In this document: positions 1 to 6,650 of the stretch, in pieces
Layout of the letters: every line of letters starts with the position of its first letter
How positions within the stretch are numbered: the stretch's first letter is position 1
Origin: JASFRS01 sp050114795
GTDB taxonomy: Bacteria > Pseudomonadota > Alphaproteobacteria > Sphingomonadales > CAKZYD01
Assembly (NCBI GenBank): GCA_050114795.1
Contig: JASFRS010000068.1
Location: 1-13,426 of the forward strand
Reading direction: 5' to 3'
DNA: 13,426 nt
Notes under the pieces: generated by a model
Seen by the model: only the letters and a program-made list of their open reading frames with translations
Database searches by the model: none
What the model was told of the DNA's origin: nothing
Translations under genes and position numbers: made by a program

Positions 1-57
1 TTTTACCCCCAACAGCGCTGGCAATTCACCGGCGTACGCCTGGCAGAGGATGTATAA
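1..57 (+). CDS. egtB: EgtB C-terminal end (partial; ergothioneine sulfoxide synthase)
   Basis: The window opens in frame inside a gene whose last 18 codons read FYPQQRWQFTGVRLAEDV, then TAA at 55-57. The pattern of a Pro-rich turn, RWQFTG and RLA(E/R)D is the typical tail of EgtB, the iron-dependent enzyme that joins hercynine to a thiol (gamma-glutamylcysteine or cysteine) as a sulfoxide. Only the tail is visible, so the catalytic iron site and thiol preference cannot be judged. The stop codon shares its last base with the egtD start (TAATG), which implies translational coupling. The identification rests on this short tail plus the egtD neighbour. Confidence 0.75.
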   Translation, partial: FYPQQRWQFTGVRLAEDV

Positions 58-1037
58 TGAGTGAAGCTTTGGCGATGGCCACCCATTTAGACGACCTGGA
101 CGATGATTTTGCACAGGCCGTCATCACCGGTCTGGCGCAACCGCAAAAAGTAATTCCGGCTCGCTATTTTTATGACCAAAAGGGGTCGGAACTATTTGAG
201 GATATCACCTATCTGGATGAATATTATCCAACGCGCACAGAAATCAGCCTGTTTGAGCGTTTTGGTGCGGAAATGGGTGAAGCACTGGGTGAAGGCATTG
301 CTTTAATTGAGCTTGGCTCCGGCTCTTCACGCAAAACGCCTTTGATTCTCAAGCATTTAAAAAATCCGGCGGCCTATGTGCCAGTTGATATTTCTGAAGA
401 ATTTTTGGCCCTTTCTGCCCAGGCTCTGGCAAAAGATTTCCCGCAGCTTAAAGTCCTGCCTGTAGCTGCGGATTTCACAAAAGAATTTGGTCTGCCAAAG
501 GCGATTGAGAATACACCCCACGCCGGATTTTTCCCTGGTTCCACAATTGGTAATCTTGAGCCTACGTCGGCTAACGCCTTTTTGAAAAAATTGGGCAGCG
601 TTTTAGGGCATGGCTCACGCCTCCTCATTGGTGTTGATTTGAAGAAGGACCCAGCGGTTCTGGAACACGCCTATGATGACAGTAAAGGTGTGACGGCAGC
701 GTTTAACATGAACCTTTTGACGCGTGCTAATCGGGAATTGGGAACGGATTTCAATCTGGAACAGTTCCGCCACCGCGCTATTTATAATGAGGTGGAGGGC
801 CGGGTTGAAATGCATCTGGAAAGTCTTTGTGACCAGACAGTGCATTTCAATGGTGAGCGTTTTGAGTTCAAAGCCGGTGAAACCATTCACACTGAAAACA
901 GCTATAAATATACTGTCGGTGAATTTCGTCTGATGGCGCGTATTGCAGGATGGCAGTCAACGGCTTTGTGGGTAGATGATAATGAGTATTTTTCCGTTCA
1001 TTTGCTCACGCGTGAGGACCCGCCTCTTTCCCCCTGA
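57..1037 (+). CDS. egtD: L-histidine N-alpha-methyltransferase EgtD
   Basis: EgtD uses three S-adenosylmethionine molecules to trimethylate the alpha-amino group of histidine, giving hercynine, the first intermediate of ergothioneine synthesis in the cytoplasm. The 326-residue length is close to the mycobacterial enzyme (about 321). The SAM-binding stretch LIELGSGSSRKT lies at residues 83-94. The histidine-binding residues known from the mycobacterial enzyme all have counterparts: Tyr57, Asn166 in GSTIGN, Tyr206 in AYDDS, Met252, and Glu280/Ser282 in TENS. The enzyme therefore looks intact. The start is the ATG that overlaps the egtB stop by one base, with the AGAGGA-like purines near 46-50 as a possible ribosome site. 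EgtB and EgtD together suffice for the pathway core; egtC/egtE are not in view. Confidence 0.96.
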   Translation: MSEALAMATHLDDLDDDFAQAVITGLAQPQKVIPARYFYDQKGSELFEDITYLDEYYPTRTEISLFERFGAEMGEALGEGIALIELGSGSSRKTPLILKHLKNPAAYVPVDISEEFLALSAQALAKDFPQLKVLPVAADFTKEFGLPKAIENTPHAGFFPGSTIGNLEPTSANAFLKKLGSVLGHGSRLLIGVDLKKDPAVLEHAYDDSKGVTAAFNMNLLTRANRELGTDFNLEQFRHRAIYNEVEGRVEMHLESLCDQTVHFNGERFEFKAGETIHTENSYKYTVGEFRLMARIAGWQSTALWVDDNEYFSVHLLTREDPPLSP

Positions 1038-1081
1038 CGCAGACGTGATATGCTCCTGTCATGGGCATAGGGAAAAGCGAT

Positions 1082-1090
1082 AAGGAAGAG
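1082..1090 (+). promoter_or_regulatory. Ribosome binding site that decides the DUF2868 start
   Basis: AAGGAAGAG lies 7-11 bases before the ATG at 1094. The upstream in-frame ATG at 1061 has no comparable purine run before it. I therefore prefer 1094 as the start of the DUF2868 gene. Family members as I recall them begin close to the WLVEATR-like stretch that follows this ATG. Confidence 0.6.
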
Positions 1091-1093
1091 GCG

Positions 1094-2518
1094 ATGTGGT
1101 TGGTCGAAGCCACACGTTATCTTGAGGAAGCGCAAGGGGTTAGCGCGGATGAAGCCGTCGCAATCGCGCAGGCGCGTAAAGTTGACACATCCCTTGAAAG
1201 TAAAATCATTCAAAGGGCGCAGGCGCTGCCATCTACGGGCGCTTTGAGACAGGAACGCGCGCGCCTGTTGCGATTGACTAAATTTGCTGTGATCTTCGTC
1301 CTGGCTTTGGTCTTTATCTTTGGTGTTCTCGCCGCCAGTGCGGCGTTTGTTGTTAAAGAAGGGCGTTTCGTCAACATCTACTGGCTGCTTAGCAGTCTTC
1401 TGGGCCTGCATTTAGTGAGCCTGGTATTATGGCTTGGCAGCCTGGCTTTCGGTGCGGGCGGCTTGCTTGGACACTGGGTGAGCGACGGCATTTTTGCATT
1501 GGCTAGGCGATTGAAGTCAGGACATGTACGTGTCGCTGCAGTGCGGGCTATGATGAGCCGCAATATGCGCGGAACGACTGGGCTTTGGTACAGCTCTGCC
1601 CTAAGCCACGCTTTATGGGGCACCTATTTATTAGGTGCTTTGCTTGCGGTTTTGGCGCTGCTGGCCACGCAACGCTATGTTTTCGTTTGGGAAACGACCA
1701 TATTATCGTCATCCGCCTATGAAGCCGTTACGGCAGCTTTAAGTTTGTTTCCCGCCTTCTTAGGGATTGAAATGCCAAGCGCTGATGTGGTGCGCCTATC
1801 CGAATGGCCGTTGTCATCTCAACCCCCTATGGATGCGCATTTGTTGTGGTCCAATTTCCTGATTTCTACACTCGTCATCTATGGTGTTTTTCCAAGACTT
1901 ATCCTGGTTTTGATGAGCTTGTCTTTGGCGCGGTGGAGGAGGCGGGCGCTAAAGCTTGACCTCAGCCGCCCACTTTATGCGCGGCTTATCCCACTGGTCC
2001 ATCCCGTGGTGTCAAAGACAGATATTGTTGACGAAGACGAACGACCTGAGAAGGTTGTAAATGTAAAGCCAGCGGAAACTTTGGATGTGCCGGAGGTGGT
2101 GGCACAAAAAATCGCGCTGCTGGGTTGGGAGATTGACGAGCCTTCGTCGGGCTGGCCGCCTTCCCACTTCGCGGGAGAGGATTTGGGCATATGCGATGAC
2201 CTGCGCGGCCTTGCTCAGGCCTTGAAACAGGCGGTTGGGGCGGAGCGGCTTGTCATTGCTTTATCTGCCGCTGTATCACCTGATAGAGGGGTTAGAGCAG
2301 CCTTATCGAAATGCGTAGAGGCATTAGGGCGTGCAAAAATCTTCGTGCTTCTTCTTGATGAAGACACAGCGCGAAAACAGATGGGGGATGACAATGGCGA
2401 AGCACGTTTAGGCGATTGGCTATCTGCGGCCTATCAAGCGGGGATTGATGAACGGCATTTTGTTGTTGCTGACTTTGATGATGCAAAGGCGCGAAAATTA
2501 CTGGGAGACTGGCCATGA
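1094..2518 (+). CDS. DUF2868 family membrane protein, partner of the following GTPase
   Basis: This is an inner-membrane protein of 474 residues (485 if the ATG at 1061 is used) that I assign to the DUF2868 family, whose function is unknown. In the longer numbering, residues 12-70 form a charged cytoplasmic N-terminus. Hydrophobic helices lie near 74-96, 107-130, 182-204 and 264-288. A soluble C-terminal part of about 190 residues follows. Residues 345-485 contain LVIALSAAVSPDRG and KIFVLLLDED, alternating strands and helices like a Rossmann-type fold, but no clear catalytic motif is visible. The stop overlaps the start of the next gene by 4 bases (ATGA). DUF2868 and DUF3482 genes are commonly adjacent, so the two products probably act together at the membrane. 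The gap to egtD is 56 bases, so read-through from egtBD is possible. Confidence 0.85.
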   Translation: MWLVEATRYLEEAQGVSADEAVAIAQARKVDTSLESKIIQRAQALPSTGALRQERARLLRLTKFAVIFVLALVFIFGVLAASAAFVVKEGRFVNIYWLLSSLLGLHLVSLVLWLGSLAFGAGGLLGHWVSDGIFALARRLKSGHVRVAAVRAMMSRNMRGTTGLWYSSALSHALWGTYLLGALLAVLALLATQRYVFVWETTILSSSAYEAVTAALSLFPAFLGIEMPSADVVRLSEWPLSSQPPMDAHLLWSNFLISTLVIYGVFPRLILVLMSLSLARWRRRALKLDLSRPLYARLIPLVHPVVSKTDIVDEDERPEKVVNVKPAETLDVPEVVAQKIALLGWEIDEPSSGWPPSHFAGEDLGICDDLRGLAQALKQAVGAERLVIALSAAVSPDRGVRAALSKCVEALGRAKIFVLLLDEDTARKQMGDDNGEARLGDWLSAAYQAGIDERHFVVADFDDAKARKLLGDWP

Positions 2519-3906
2519 AAATTGCTGTTGTCGGTCATACCAATGTTGGGAAGACATCTTTGCTTCGCACTTTGACGCGAAGTGTGGAATTTGGCGAAGT
2601 CTCCGTCCATCCGGCCACAACGCGGCATGTCGAACGCGCCCTTCTGAATATCCAGGGATATGAATCCATTGAACTATTTGACACGCCGGGACTGGAGGAT
2701 TCCTCCGGCCTGCTTGCCTATATTGAAGAATTGAAGACCGTTCGCCAGGAAGACTGGGTCGAATGTTTGACTGCCTTTGTTGCAACGCCAGACCTGCAAC
2801 GGGATTATGGGCAGGAAGCAAAAGCTCTGGCCCAGGTTCTGGCAGCGGATGTGGTGCTTTATGTTATTGATGCGCGCATAACCATCCGCACCAAATACAG
2901 AGATGAACTGGAGATATTAGGCCGTTGTGCAAAGCCGGTCGTCCCGATTTTGAACTTTATCGCTGAGCCGGATAATCAGGCAGAGGCCTGGAGGGCGCAG
3001 TTGGCGCGGGTTAATATGCATGCAGTCGTGTCTTTTGATACAGTTGTATTTGATGAACTGGGGGAAATTACTCTTTACCGCAAAATCGCAACATTACTGG
3101 ATGCTAAGGCACCAGTCTTTGAAGCGCATATTGCAGCGCTTCAAGTGCGGCGTGCCAATTTGAAAAAAGCGTCTGCGACTATCATTGCTGAAATGCTAAT
3201 GGATTGCCTTATGGCACGCCGTTTATATGAGAAAGACGATGATGCTGAGCGGGATAAGGTGGCGATTGAGCTCAAAGACGCTGTGCGTCAAAGGGAGCGT
3301 CAAGCCGTCTCTCAATTGTTGGAAGCCCATAATTTCAAAGAAAACAGTTATTTAAGTGGTGAGCTTAAATTTGAAGATGGGCAGTGGACGGAAGACGCTT
3401 TTGATGCCCGTGTTTTAGAACGCTTTGGTTTGGATGCGAGCAAGGCCATGGTGAGCGGCGCGGCGGCAGGACTGGCCATTGATTTAATGGTGGGTGGGAT
3501 AAGTCTAGGTGCCGCGGCTTTAACAGGTGCTGCGCTGGGTTTCCTTGTAGACAGTGCCCGGCGCTATGGTGGGCGGTTACAGGAAATACTAAGCGGCCAA
3601 GCGATGATAAGGGTAGATGCACCGACGTTAAAGCTCCTGGCCAGCCGCGAAACCGCTTTGCTCCACGCATTGCTGCACCGGGGTCATGGCGCACAGGATC
3701 CCATTAAGGACCTGGAGCTTGAAGAAAGCGATCGTCTTAAATCACTATTTGAGGAACTGAGGGCCCAGGCTTTGAAGCCCGAATGGTCCAGGTTAAACGT
3801 TGATGAAGACTTGGGCACAGCCGGGCGCCGCCGGGCGGTCATTCAAAAATTTGCTAGCCATATAGAAGCGGCACTTAAGACAGCGGCTGACGAAACTCCA
3901 CATTGA
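2515..3906 (+). CDS. GTPase with DUF3482 domain
   Basis: This 463-residue protein has an Era/TrmE-like GTPase domain at the N-terminus: P-loop GHTNVGKTS at residues 7-15, a switch-I candidate TTR at 35-37, and the DTPG box at 56-59. The usual NKxD guanine-specificity motif is absent. The equivalent strand reads PVVPILNFIAEPD (141-153), so base recognition may be altered. From about 200 onward is the DUF3482 region: a helical section, then a Gly/Ala-rich hydrophobic stretch (312-345) resembling a membrane-inserting hairpin, then a charged helical tail. The layout recalls other GTPases that work at the inner membrane, such as YcjX/YcjF, but that is only an analogy. Translation is coupled to the DUF2868 gene through ATGA. 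Its 3' end overlaps the convergent lipoprotein gene by 32 bases. Family assignment is firm; the role is unknown. Confidence 0.88.
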   Translation: MKIAVVGHTNVGKTSLLRTLTRSVEFGEVSVHPATTRHVERALLNIQGYESIELFDTPGLEDSSGLLAYIEELKTVRQEDWVECLTAFVATPDLQRDYGQEAKALAQVLAADVVLYVIDARITIRTKYRDELEILGRCAKPVVPILNFIAEPDNQAEAWRAQLARVNMHAVVSFDTVVFDELGEITLYRKIATLLDAKAPVFEAHIAALQVRRANLKKASATIIAEMLMDCLMARRLYEKDDDAERDKVAIELKDAVRQRERQAVSQLLEAHNFKENSYLSGELKFEDGQWTEDAFDARVLERFGLDASKAMVSGAAAGLAIDLMVGGISLGAAALTGAALGFLVDSARRYGGRLQEILSGQAMIRVDAPTLKLLASRETALLHALLHRGHGAQDPIKDLELEESDRLKSLFEELRAQALKPEWSRLNVDEDLGTAGRRRAVIQKFASHIEAALKTAADETPH

Positions 3907-4492
3907 TTTCAAACTCAACCTCATTAGTGACGACGATGGGCCAGGCGTTTAAGCCGAAATCACGCCGGTTCAAAACACCCTTGGCCGTAAAACCTAATGT
4001 GTAATAAGGCGATAACGGGTTCCGTCCGCCACCATTGAATTCAATATTCAGGTGAACAGGGTGGCTCTGTCCCGCCATGGTCAAAATACCGGTGGCGTCT
4101 CCGCTGGTCTCCCCGGTCAATTGGATGTCTTCAATCTTAAAGTGGATTTTTGGATACGTCTCGATATCCAGCATATCAGTCCCTTGCACAAGGTCCGTCA
4201 TGGTTTGTGAAGAGGTGGACAGGCTTGCGGCGTCTATTTCAACCATGAGGGCGCTGCCGTCTGGCTCCTGTGGATTGAAATCCAACTGTGCAGTCCAGTG
4301 GTCAAAGCGGCCAATGAAGCGGGAAAACCCCAAGTGGCCAACAGAAAAGATAAGGGATTGATGGTCCGGATCGACCTCATAAAGTCCGGCCGGGGCTTTA
4401 GTCGCGTCACTGCTTGGGCTGTGTGTGACAACGCGCACTGCTGTGCAAGACCCCAAGGCGAAAAGAAGGAGGACGATGAAATATCTTTTCAT
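3875..4492 (-). CDS. YceI family lipoprotein
   Basis: This YceI-domain protein has 205 residues. The start is the ATG at 4492, because it begins a clean lipoprotein signal MKRYFIVLLLFALGSC with Cys16 as the lipidation site. Longer in-frame starts upstream would put a polar stretch before the signal. Thr at +2 predicts outer-membrane sorting. After a Ser/Thr/Pro linker the YceI fold begins with GLYEVDPDHQS and the family hallmark HLGFSRFIGRF. Later come the MLDIETYPKIHF block, the ILTMAGQSHPVHL block and the RRDFGLNAW block. YceI proteins form a lipocalin-like barrel that binds isoprenoid lipids such as ubiquinone tails in structurally studied members. The gene is divergent from a second YceI gene, 80 bases away, and convergent with the GTPase gene, whose last codons it overlaps. 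The upstream ribosome site is weak (GTGGTG). Confidence 0.88.
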   Translation of the reverse strand: MKRYFIVLLLFALGSCTAVRVVTHSPSSDATKAPAGLYEVDPDHQSLIFSVGHLGFSRFIGRFDHWTAQLDFNPQEPDGSALMVEIDAASLSTSSQTMTDLVQGTDMLDIETYPKIHFKIEDIQLTGETSGDATGILTMAGQSHPVHLNIEFNGGGRNPLSPYYTLGFTAKGVLNRRDFGLNAWPIVVTNEVEFEINVEFRQPLS

Positions 4493-4572
4493 AAGCACCA
4501 CACGCAGATTTGAATTTGGTTTCCAATAATTCATCATCATAGTGCAATTGTATAGTAAAGAACCAGGTGATG
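4493..4572. promoter_or_regulatory. Divergent promoter region between two YceI genes
   Basis: These 80 bases lie between the lipoprotein YceI (leftward) and the secreted YceI (rightward) and must hold promoters for both. On the plus strand TATAGT near 4551 is a possible -10, but no good -35 lies 16-18 bases upstream. On the minus strand TATGAT is a possible -10 with equally weak support. The region is AT-rich and contains the palindrome CAATTG. I see no known operator, so the promoter assignment comes from gene orientation, not from motifs. Confidence 0.45.
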
Positions 4573-5157
4573 ATGACCATGCGGAAATTTTTAACGACAG
4601 CCTTGATTGTTGCAGGATTTGTGTTTCCACTCAATGTTCAGGCGGAAACATATAAAGCGGACAAGTCGCACAGCTATATCGGTTTTGAAATCGATCATCT
4701 TGGCTTTTCCACGACGAAGGGCCAATTTCATGATTTTGACCTTACGGTCGTTGCAAATTGGGAAGACATTGAACGCAGTGGTGTGGCGCTAACCGTTCGA
4801 ACCAAAAGCATCGATACCGCTTGGGACGCGCGAGACGAGCATCTGCGTAAGTCGGATTTTTTTGATGTTGAGGCATATCCGACCCTAAGCTTTCTTGGCA
4901 AGAAAGTCGTTAAAACGGGTGAAAGAACTGCAAAAATAACAGGCGACTTGACTTTGCGTGGCACCACGAAGCCCGTAGAAATGGATGTTGAATTGGTCAA
5001 ACGCGGCATCTACCCCTTTGGTGATAAAAAAGAAGCGCTTGGTATTCGCGCAACGACTGTTATCAAACGGTCGGAATGGGGAATGAATTATGCTGTTCCT
5101 GCAGTCTCAGATGACGTAAAGATTGTTTTCAATGGGGAATTGAAAGCAGTTGAATAG
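4573..5157 (+). CDS. YceI family protein, secreted (periplasmic)
   Basis: This is a classic YceI protein of 194 residues. A Sec signal peptide spans residues 1-24, ending NVQA before ETYKAD, so the mature protein should be periplasmic. Hallmarks are SYIGFEIDHLGFSTTKGQF near 34-52, the HLRKSDFFDVEAYPTLSF block, the GDLTLRGTTKPV block and the RSEWGMNYAVP block near the end. The start is uncertain among GTG 4567, ATG 4570, ATG 4573 and ATG 4579. CCAGG at 4563-4567 best fits 4573, and the choice does not change the mature protein. Thirteen bases separate its stop from the cytochrome b561 gene. This matches the yceI/yceJ pairing known in Escherichia coli and argues for one transcript. Probable role: carrier of an isoprenoid or quinone-like lipid in the periplasm (inference from the family). 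Confidence 0.92.
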   Translation: MTMRKFLTTALIVAGFVFPLNVQAETYKADKSHSYIGFEIDHLGFSTTKGQFHDFDLTVVANWEDIERSGVALTVRTKSIDTAWDARDEHLRKSDFFDVEAYPTLSFLGKKVVKTGERTAKITGDLTLRGTTKPVEMDVELVKRGIYPFGDKKEALGIRATTVIKRSEWGMNYAVPAVSDDVKIVFNGELKAVE

Positions 5158-5162
5158 GGAGG
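5156..5162 (+). promoter_or_regulatory. Strong ribosome binding site for cytochrome b561
   Basis: AGGGAGG lies 8 bases before the ATG at 5171 and overlaps the stop codon of the preceding YceI gene. It selects ATG 5171 over the in-frame TTG at 5150 that lies inside the YceI gene. Confidence 0.75.
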
Positions 5163-5170
5163 CGAGTAAC

Positions 5171-5734
5171 ATGCTTAGAAATACCTTGGATCGGTGGGGT
5201 AGCTTGGCGCAGAGCGTTCACTGGCTGACCGTTTTACTTATTTTAGGCATGTTATTGTCAGGCTTTGCCGTAGCTGAGTGGATTAGCTCCAAAGCAACAG
5301 AGTTCACTGTTCTCCAATGGCATAAGTCCTTTGGTATATTGGTTTTGACATTAACAGCACTGCGCCTGGTCTGGCGCGGGTTTAATCCGACGCCGAAACT
5401 TCCTGACACGATGAAGGGATATGAACGGAGTCTGGCTCATATCACGCATTGGGGGCTTTATTTCCTCCTCTTTGCAATGCCGATTGTCGGTTGGATGATT
5501 ATATCAACTTCAACGCGCAATATCCCGACGGTTATCTTCGGTCTGTTTACTTTGCCGCGCATTGCAAGCCCGGATCGTGAAGCTCATGAATTTTATGAAG
5601 AGCTTCATGAAGTCATGGCTTTTGTCCTGATTGCGCTGGCTGTGTTCCATATTCTTGCCGCTTTAAAACATCATATTATTTTGAAAGATGATGTGCTGCG
5701 TCGGATGACGCCGCGCTTTCTAACGAAATCATAA
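5171..5734 (+). CDS. Cytochrome b561 (CybB/YceJ family)
   Basis: This is a four-helix di-heme inner-membrane cytochrome of 187 residues. Helices are near 17-35, 50-70, 92-112 and 145-165. The four histidines expected to hold two b hemes are visible: His17 (SVHW), His51 (QWHKS), His146 (ELHEV) and His160 (VFHIL). Their spacing closely follows the heme ligands of E. coli CybB. Further histidines at 90, 93, 167 and 168 lie near the membrane surface. CybB was shown to act as a superoxide:ubiquinone oxidoreductase; whether this protein does so is inference. It sits between two secreted YceI genes, 13 bases after one and 3 bases before the next. An electron path between quinone in the membrane and a YceI-bound lipid is therefore plausible. 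The gene ends cleanly with MTPRFLTKS. Confidence 0.93.
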   Translation: MLRNTLDRWGSLAQSVHWLTVLLILGMLLSGFAVAEWISSKATEFTVLQWHKSFGILVLTLTALRLVWRGFNPTPKLPDTMKGYERSLAHITHWGLYFLLFAMPIVGWMIISTSTRNIPTVIFGLFTLPRIASPDREAHEFYEELHEVMAFVLIALAVFHILAALKHHIILKDDVLRRMTPRFLTKS

Positions 5735-5737
5735 GTC

Positions 5738-6298
5738 ATGCGCTATTTTGTTGTCCTCATCGTTCTCCTTGTCTCCTCTCAAACCGCTTGGGCTAAACCA
5801 CCACGATGGGAGGTTGATGAAAATCGGTCCTCTCTTGCATTCATTTTCATGCAGGAAGGCGGCACCTATCGCGGGACTTTTGAGCGGTTTACATCGGACA
5901 TTCTTTTTGACCCTCAAGACCTCAAAGCCTCTCATGCCAAGGTGGTAATTGACTTGACCAGCTTGAATGCTGGAAATGAGGAGCGGAATGACGCCTTGCG
6001 CAGCAGCGATTGGTTTTATCTCAAAAAATTCCCAACAGCTGAATTCAAAACCACATCCTTTCAACATTTGGCCGACAATCGTTATGATGTCAGCGGGGTC
6101 TTATCCATTCGTGGCATAGAACAACAAGTGGTTTTGGCGTCCATAATAGAAATTGAGGGTGACAGCGTTCATATGACTGCGGAAATGGATATGAATCGCC
6201 TGGATTATGGGCTGGGTGAGGGCTTCTGGGCCAACCCTGATTTTATTGGTCTTGAGGTTGCTTTGGATATTGAACTGTTTGCACAGCACCAGCCCTAA
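5738..6298 (+). CDS. YceI family protein, secreted, divergent subtype
   Basis: This YceI-like protein has 186 residues. A signal peptide covers residues 1-19, ending TAWA before KPPRW. The body carries the WEVDENRSSLAF strand, GTFERF, the SDWFYLKKFPTAEF block, the GVLSIRGIEQQV block and RLDYGLGEGFW. It differs from the other two YceI proteins here by lacking the HLGFS motif; the equivalent strand reads FIFMQEGGTYRG. This variant is the type I associate with cytochrome b561 partners, including b561-YceI fusions (from memory). Its ATG is three bases after the b561 stop, so the two are surely cotranscribed. No clear ribosome site is visible, consistent with translational coupling. The last 56 bases overlap the convergent small membrane protein gene. 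Confidence 0.88.
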   Translation: MRYFVVLIVLLVSSQTAWAKPPRWEVDENRSSLAFIFMQEGGTYRGTFERFTSDILFDPQDLKASHAKVVIDLTSLNAGNEERNDALRSSDWFYLKKFPTAEFKTTSFQHLADNRYDVSGVLSIRGIEQQVVLASIIEIEGDSVHMTAEMDMNRLDYGLGEGFWANPDFIGLEVALDIELFAQHQP

Positions 6299-6551
6299 CA
6301 CGTTTCAAAATAATATAGCCTATGCCGAATAGTGAAATAAGAAACCAGCTTGCTTCAATCGCGAAAGCGGCAAGATTGAAATCCTTTAACAGAGACAATA
6401 CAATCAAGGCCGAACCTATGGCGTTTAAAACCGAATAAGGCAGGGCCTTAGGGTTTAGTTTTTCTAATTGTAGAGCGGCATAGGTGACTAAAATAAACGC
6501 CACTCCAATCAACCCGATAATATCGCTTAACCCGTTCTCAAAATCCAACAC
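6243..6551 (-). CDS. CBU_0592-type small membrane protein
   Basis: This small hydrophobic protein of about 102 residues resembles the CBU_0592 family of integral membrane proteins, whose function is unknown. The recognisable features are SDIIGLIGVAFILVTYAALQL, then the PYSVLNAIGSALIVLSL helix, the short DFNLAA loop, and a third helix EASWFLISLFGIGYIIL, followed by a basic and polar tail. No ATG is available. I chose GTG at 6551 because AAAGGG lies 6 bases before it; TTG 6566 or TTG 6548 are alternatives. It is transcribed towards the YceI gene and overlaps its end by 56 bases. It is divergent from the quinone oxidoreductase gene, with about 100 bases between. Confidence 0.75.
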   Translation of the reverse strand: MLDFENGLSDIIGLIGVAFILVTYAALQLEKLNPKALPYSVLNAIGSALIVLSLLKDFNLAAFAIEASWFLISLFGIGYIILKRVRAGAVQTVQYPKQPQDQ

Positions 6552-6557
6552 TGGAAG

Positions 6558-6563
6558 CCCTTT
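6558..6563 (-). promoter_or_regulatory. Ribosome site favouring a GTG start
   Basis: Read leftward, AAAGGG precedes GTG (6551-6549) with a 6-base spacer. The in-frame TTG at 6566 has no such sequence in front of it. This is the reason for the chosen start of the CBU_0592-type gene. Confidence 0.45.
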
Positions 6564-6650
6564 CAAAACCGCATAGTAATAATTCAGCGCTTATCCTTGC
6601 TTTTCGCGAAATTGCGTTGGAAACTTTAGAAACTCAAGCGGGAATTGGCC

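Noticed and set aside
998..1411. Open frame of 137 codons on the minus strand
   Set aside because: It runs antisense to the egtD end and the DUF2868 gene, has a low-complexity Arg/Gln-rich composition, no ribosome site and no recognisable family.
4493..4630. N-terminal extension of the YceI lipoprotein
   Set aside because: It would bury a clean lipoprotein signal 46 residues inside the protein and run into the divergent YceI gene.
4407..4634. Minus-strand frame overlapping the divergent YceI promoters
   Set aside because: It would cover both the promoter region and the lipoprotein signal in another frame, and its translation looks random.
5729..6067. Minus-strand frame of 112 codons under the b561-YceI junction
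   Set aside because: It is a shadow of the well-supported secreted YceI gene and carries no domain or signal.
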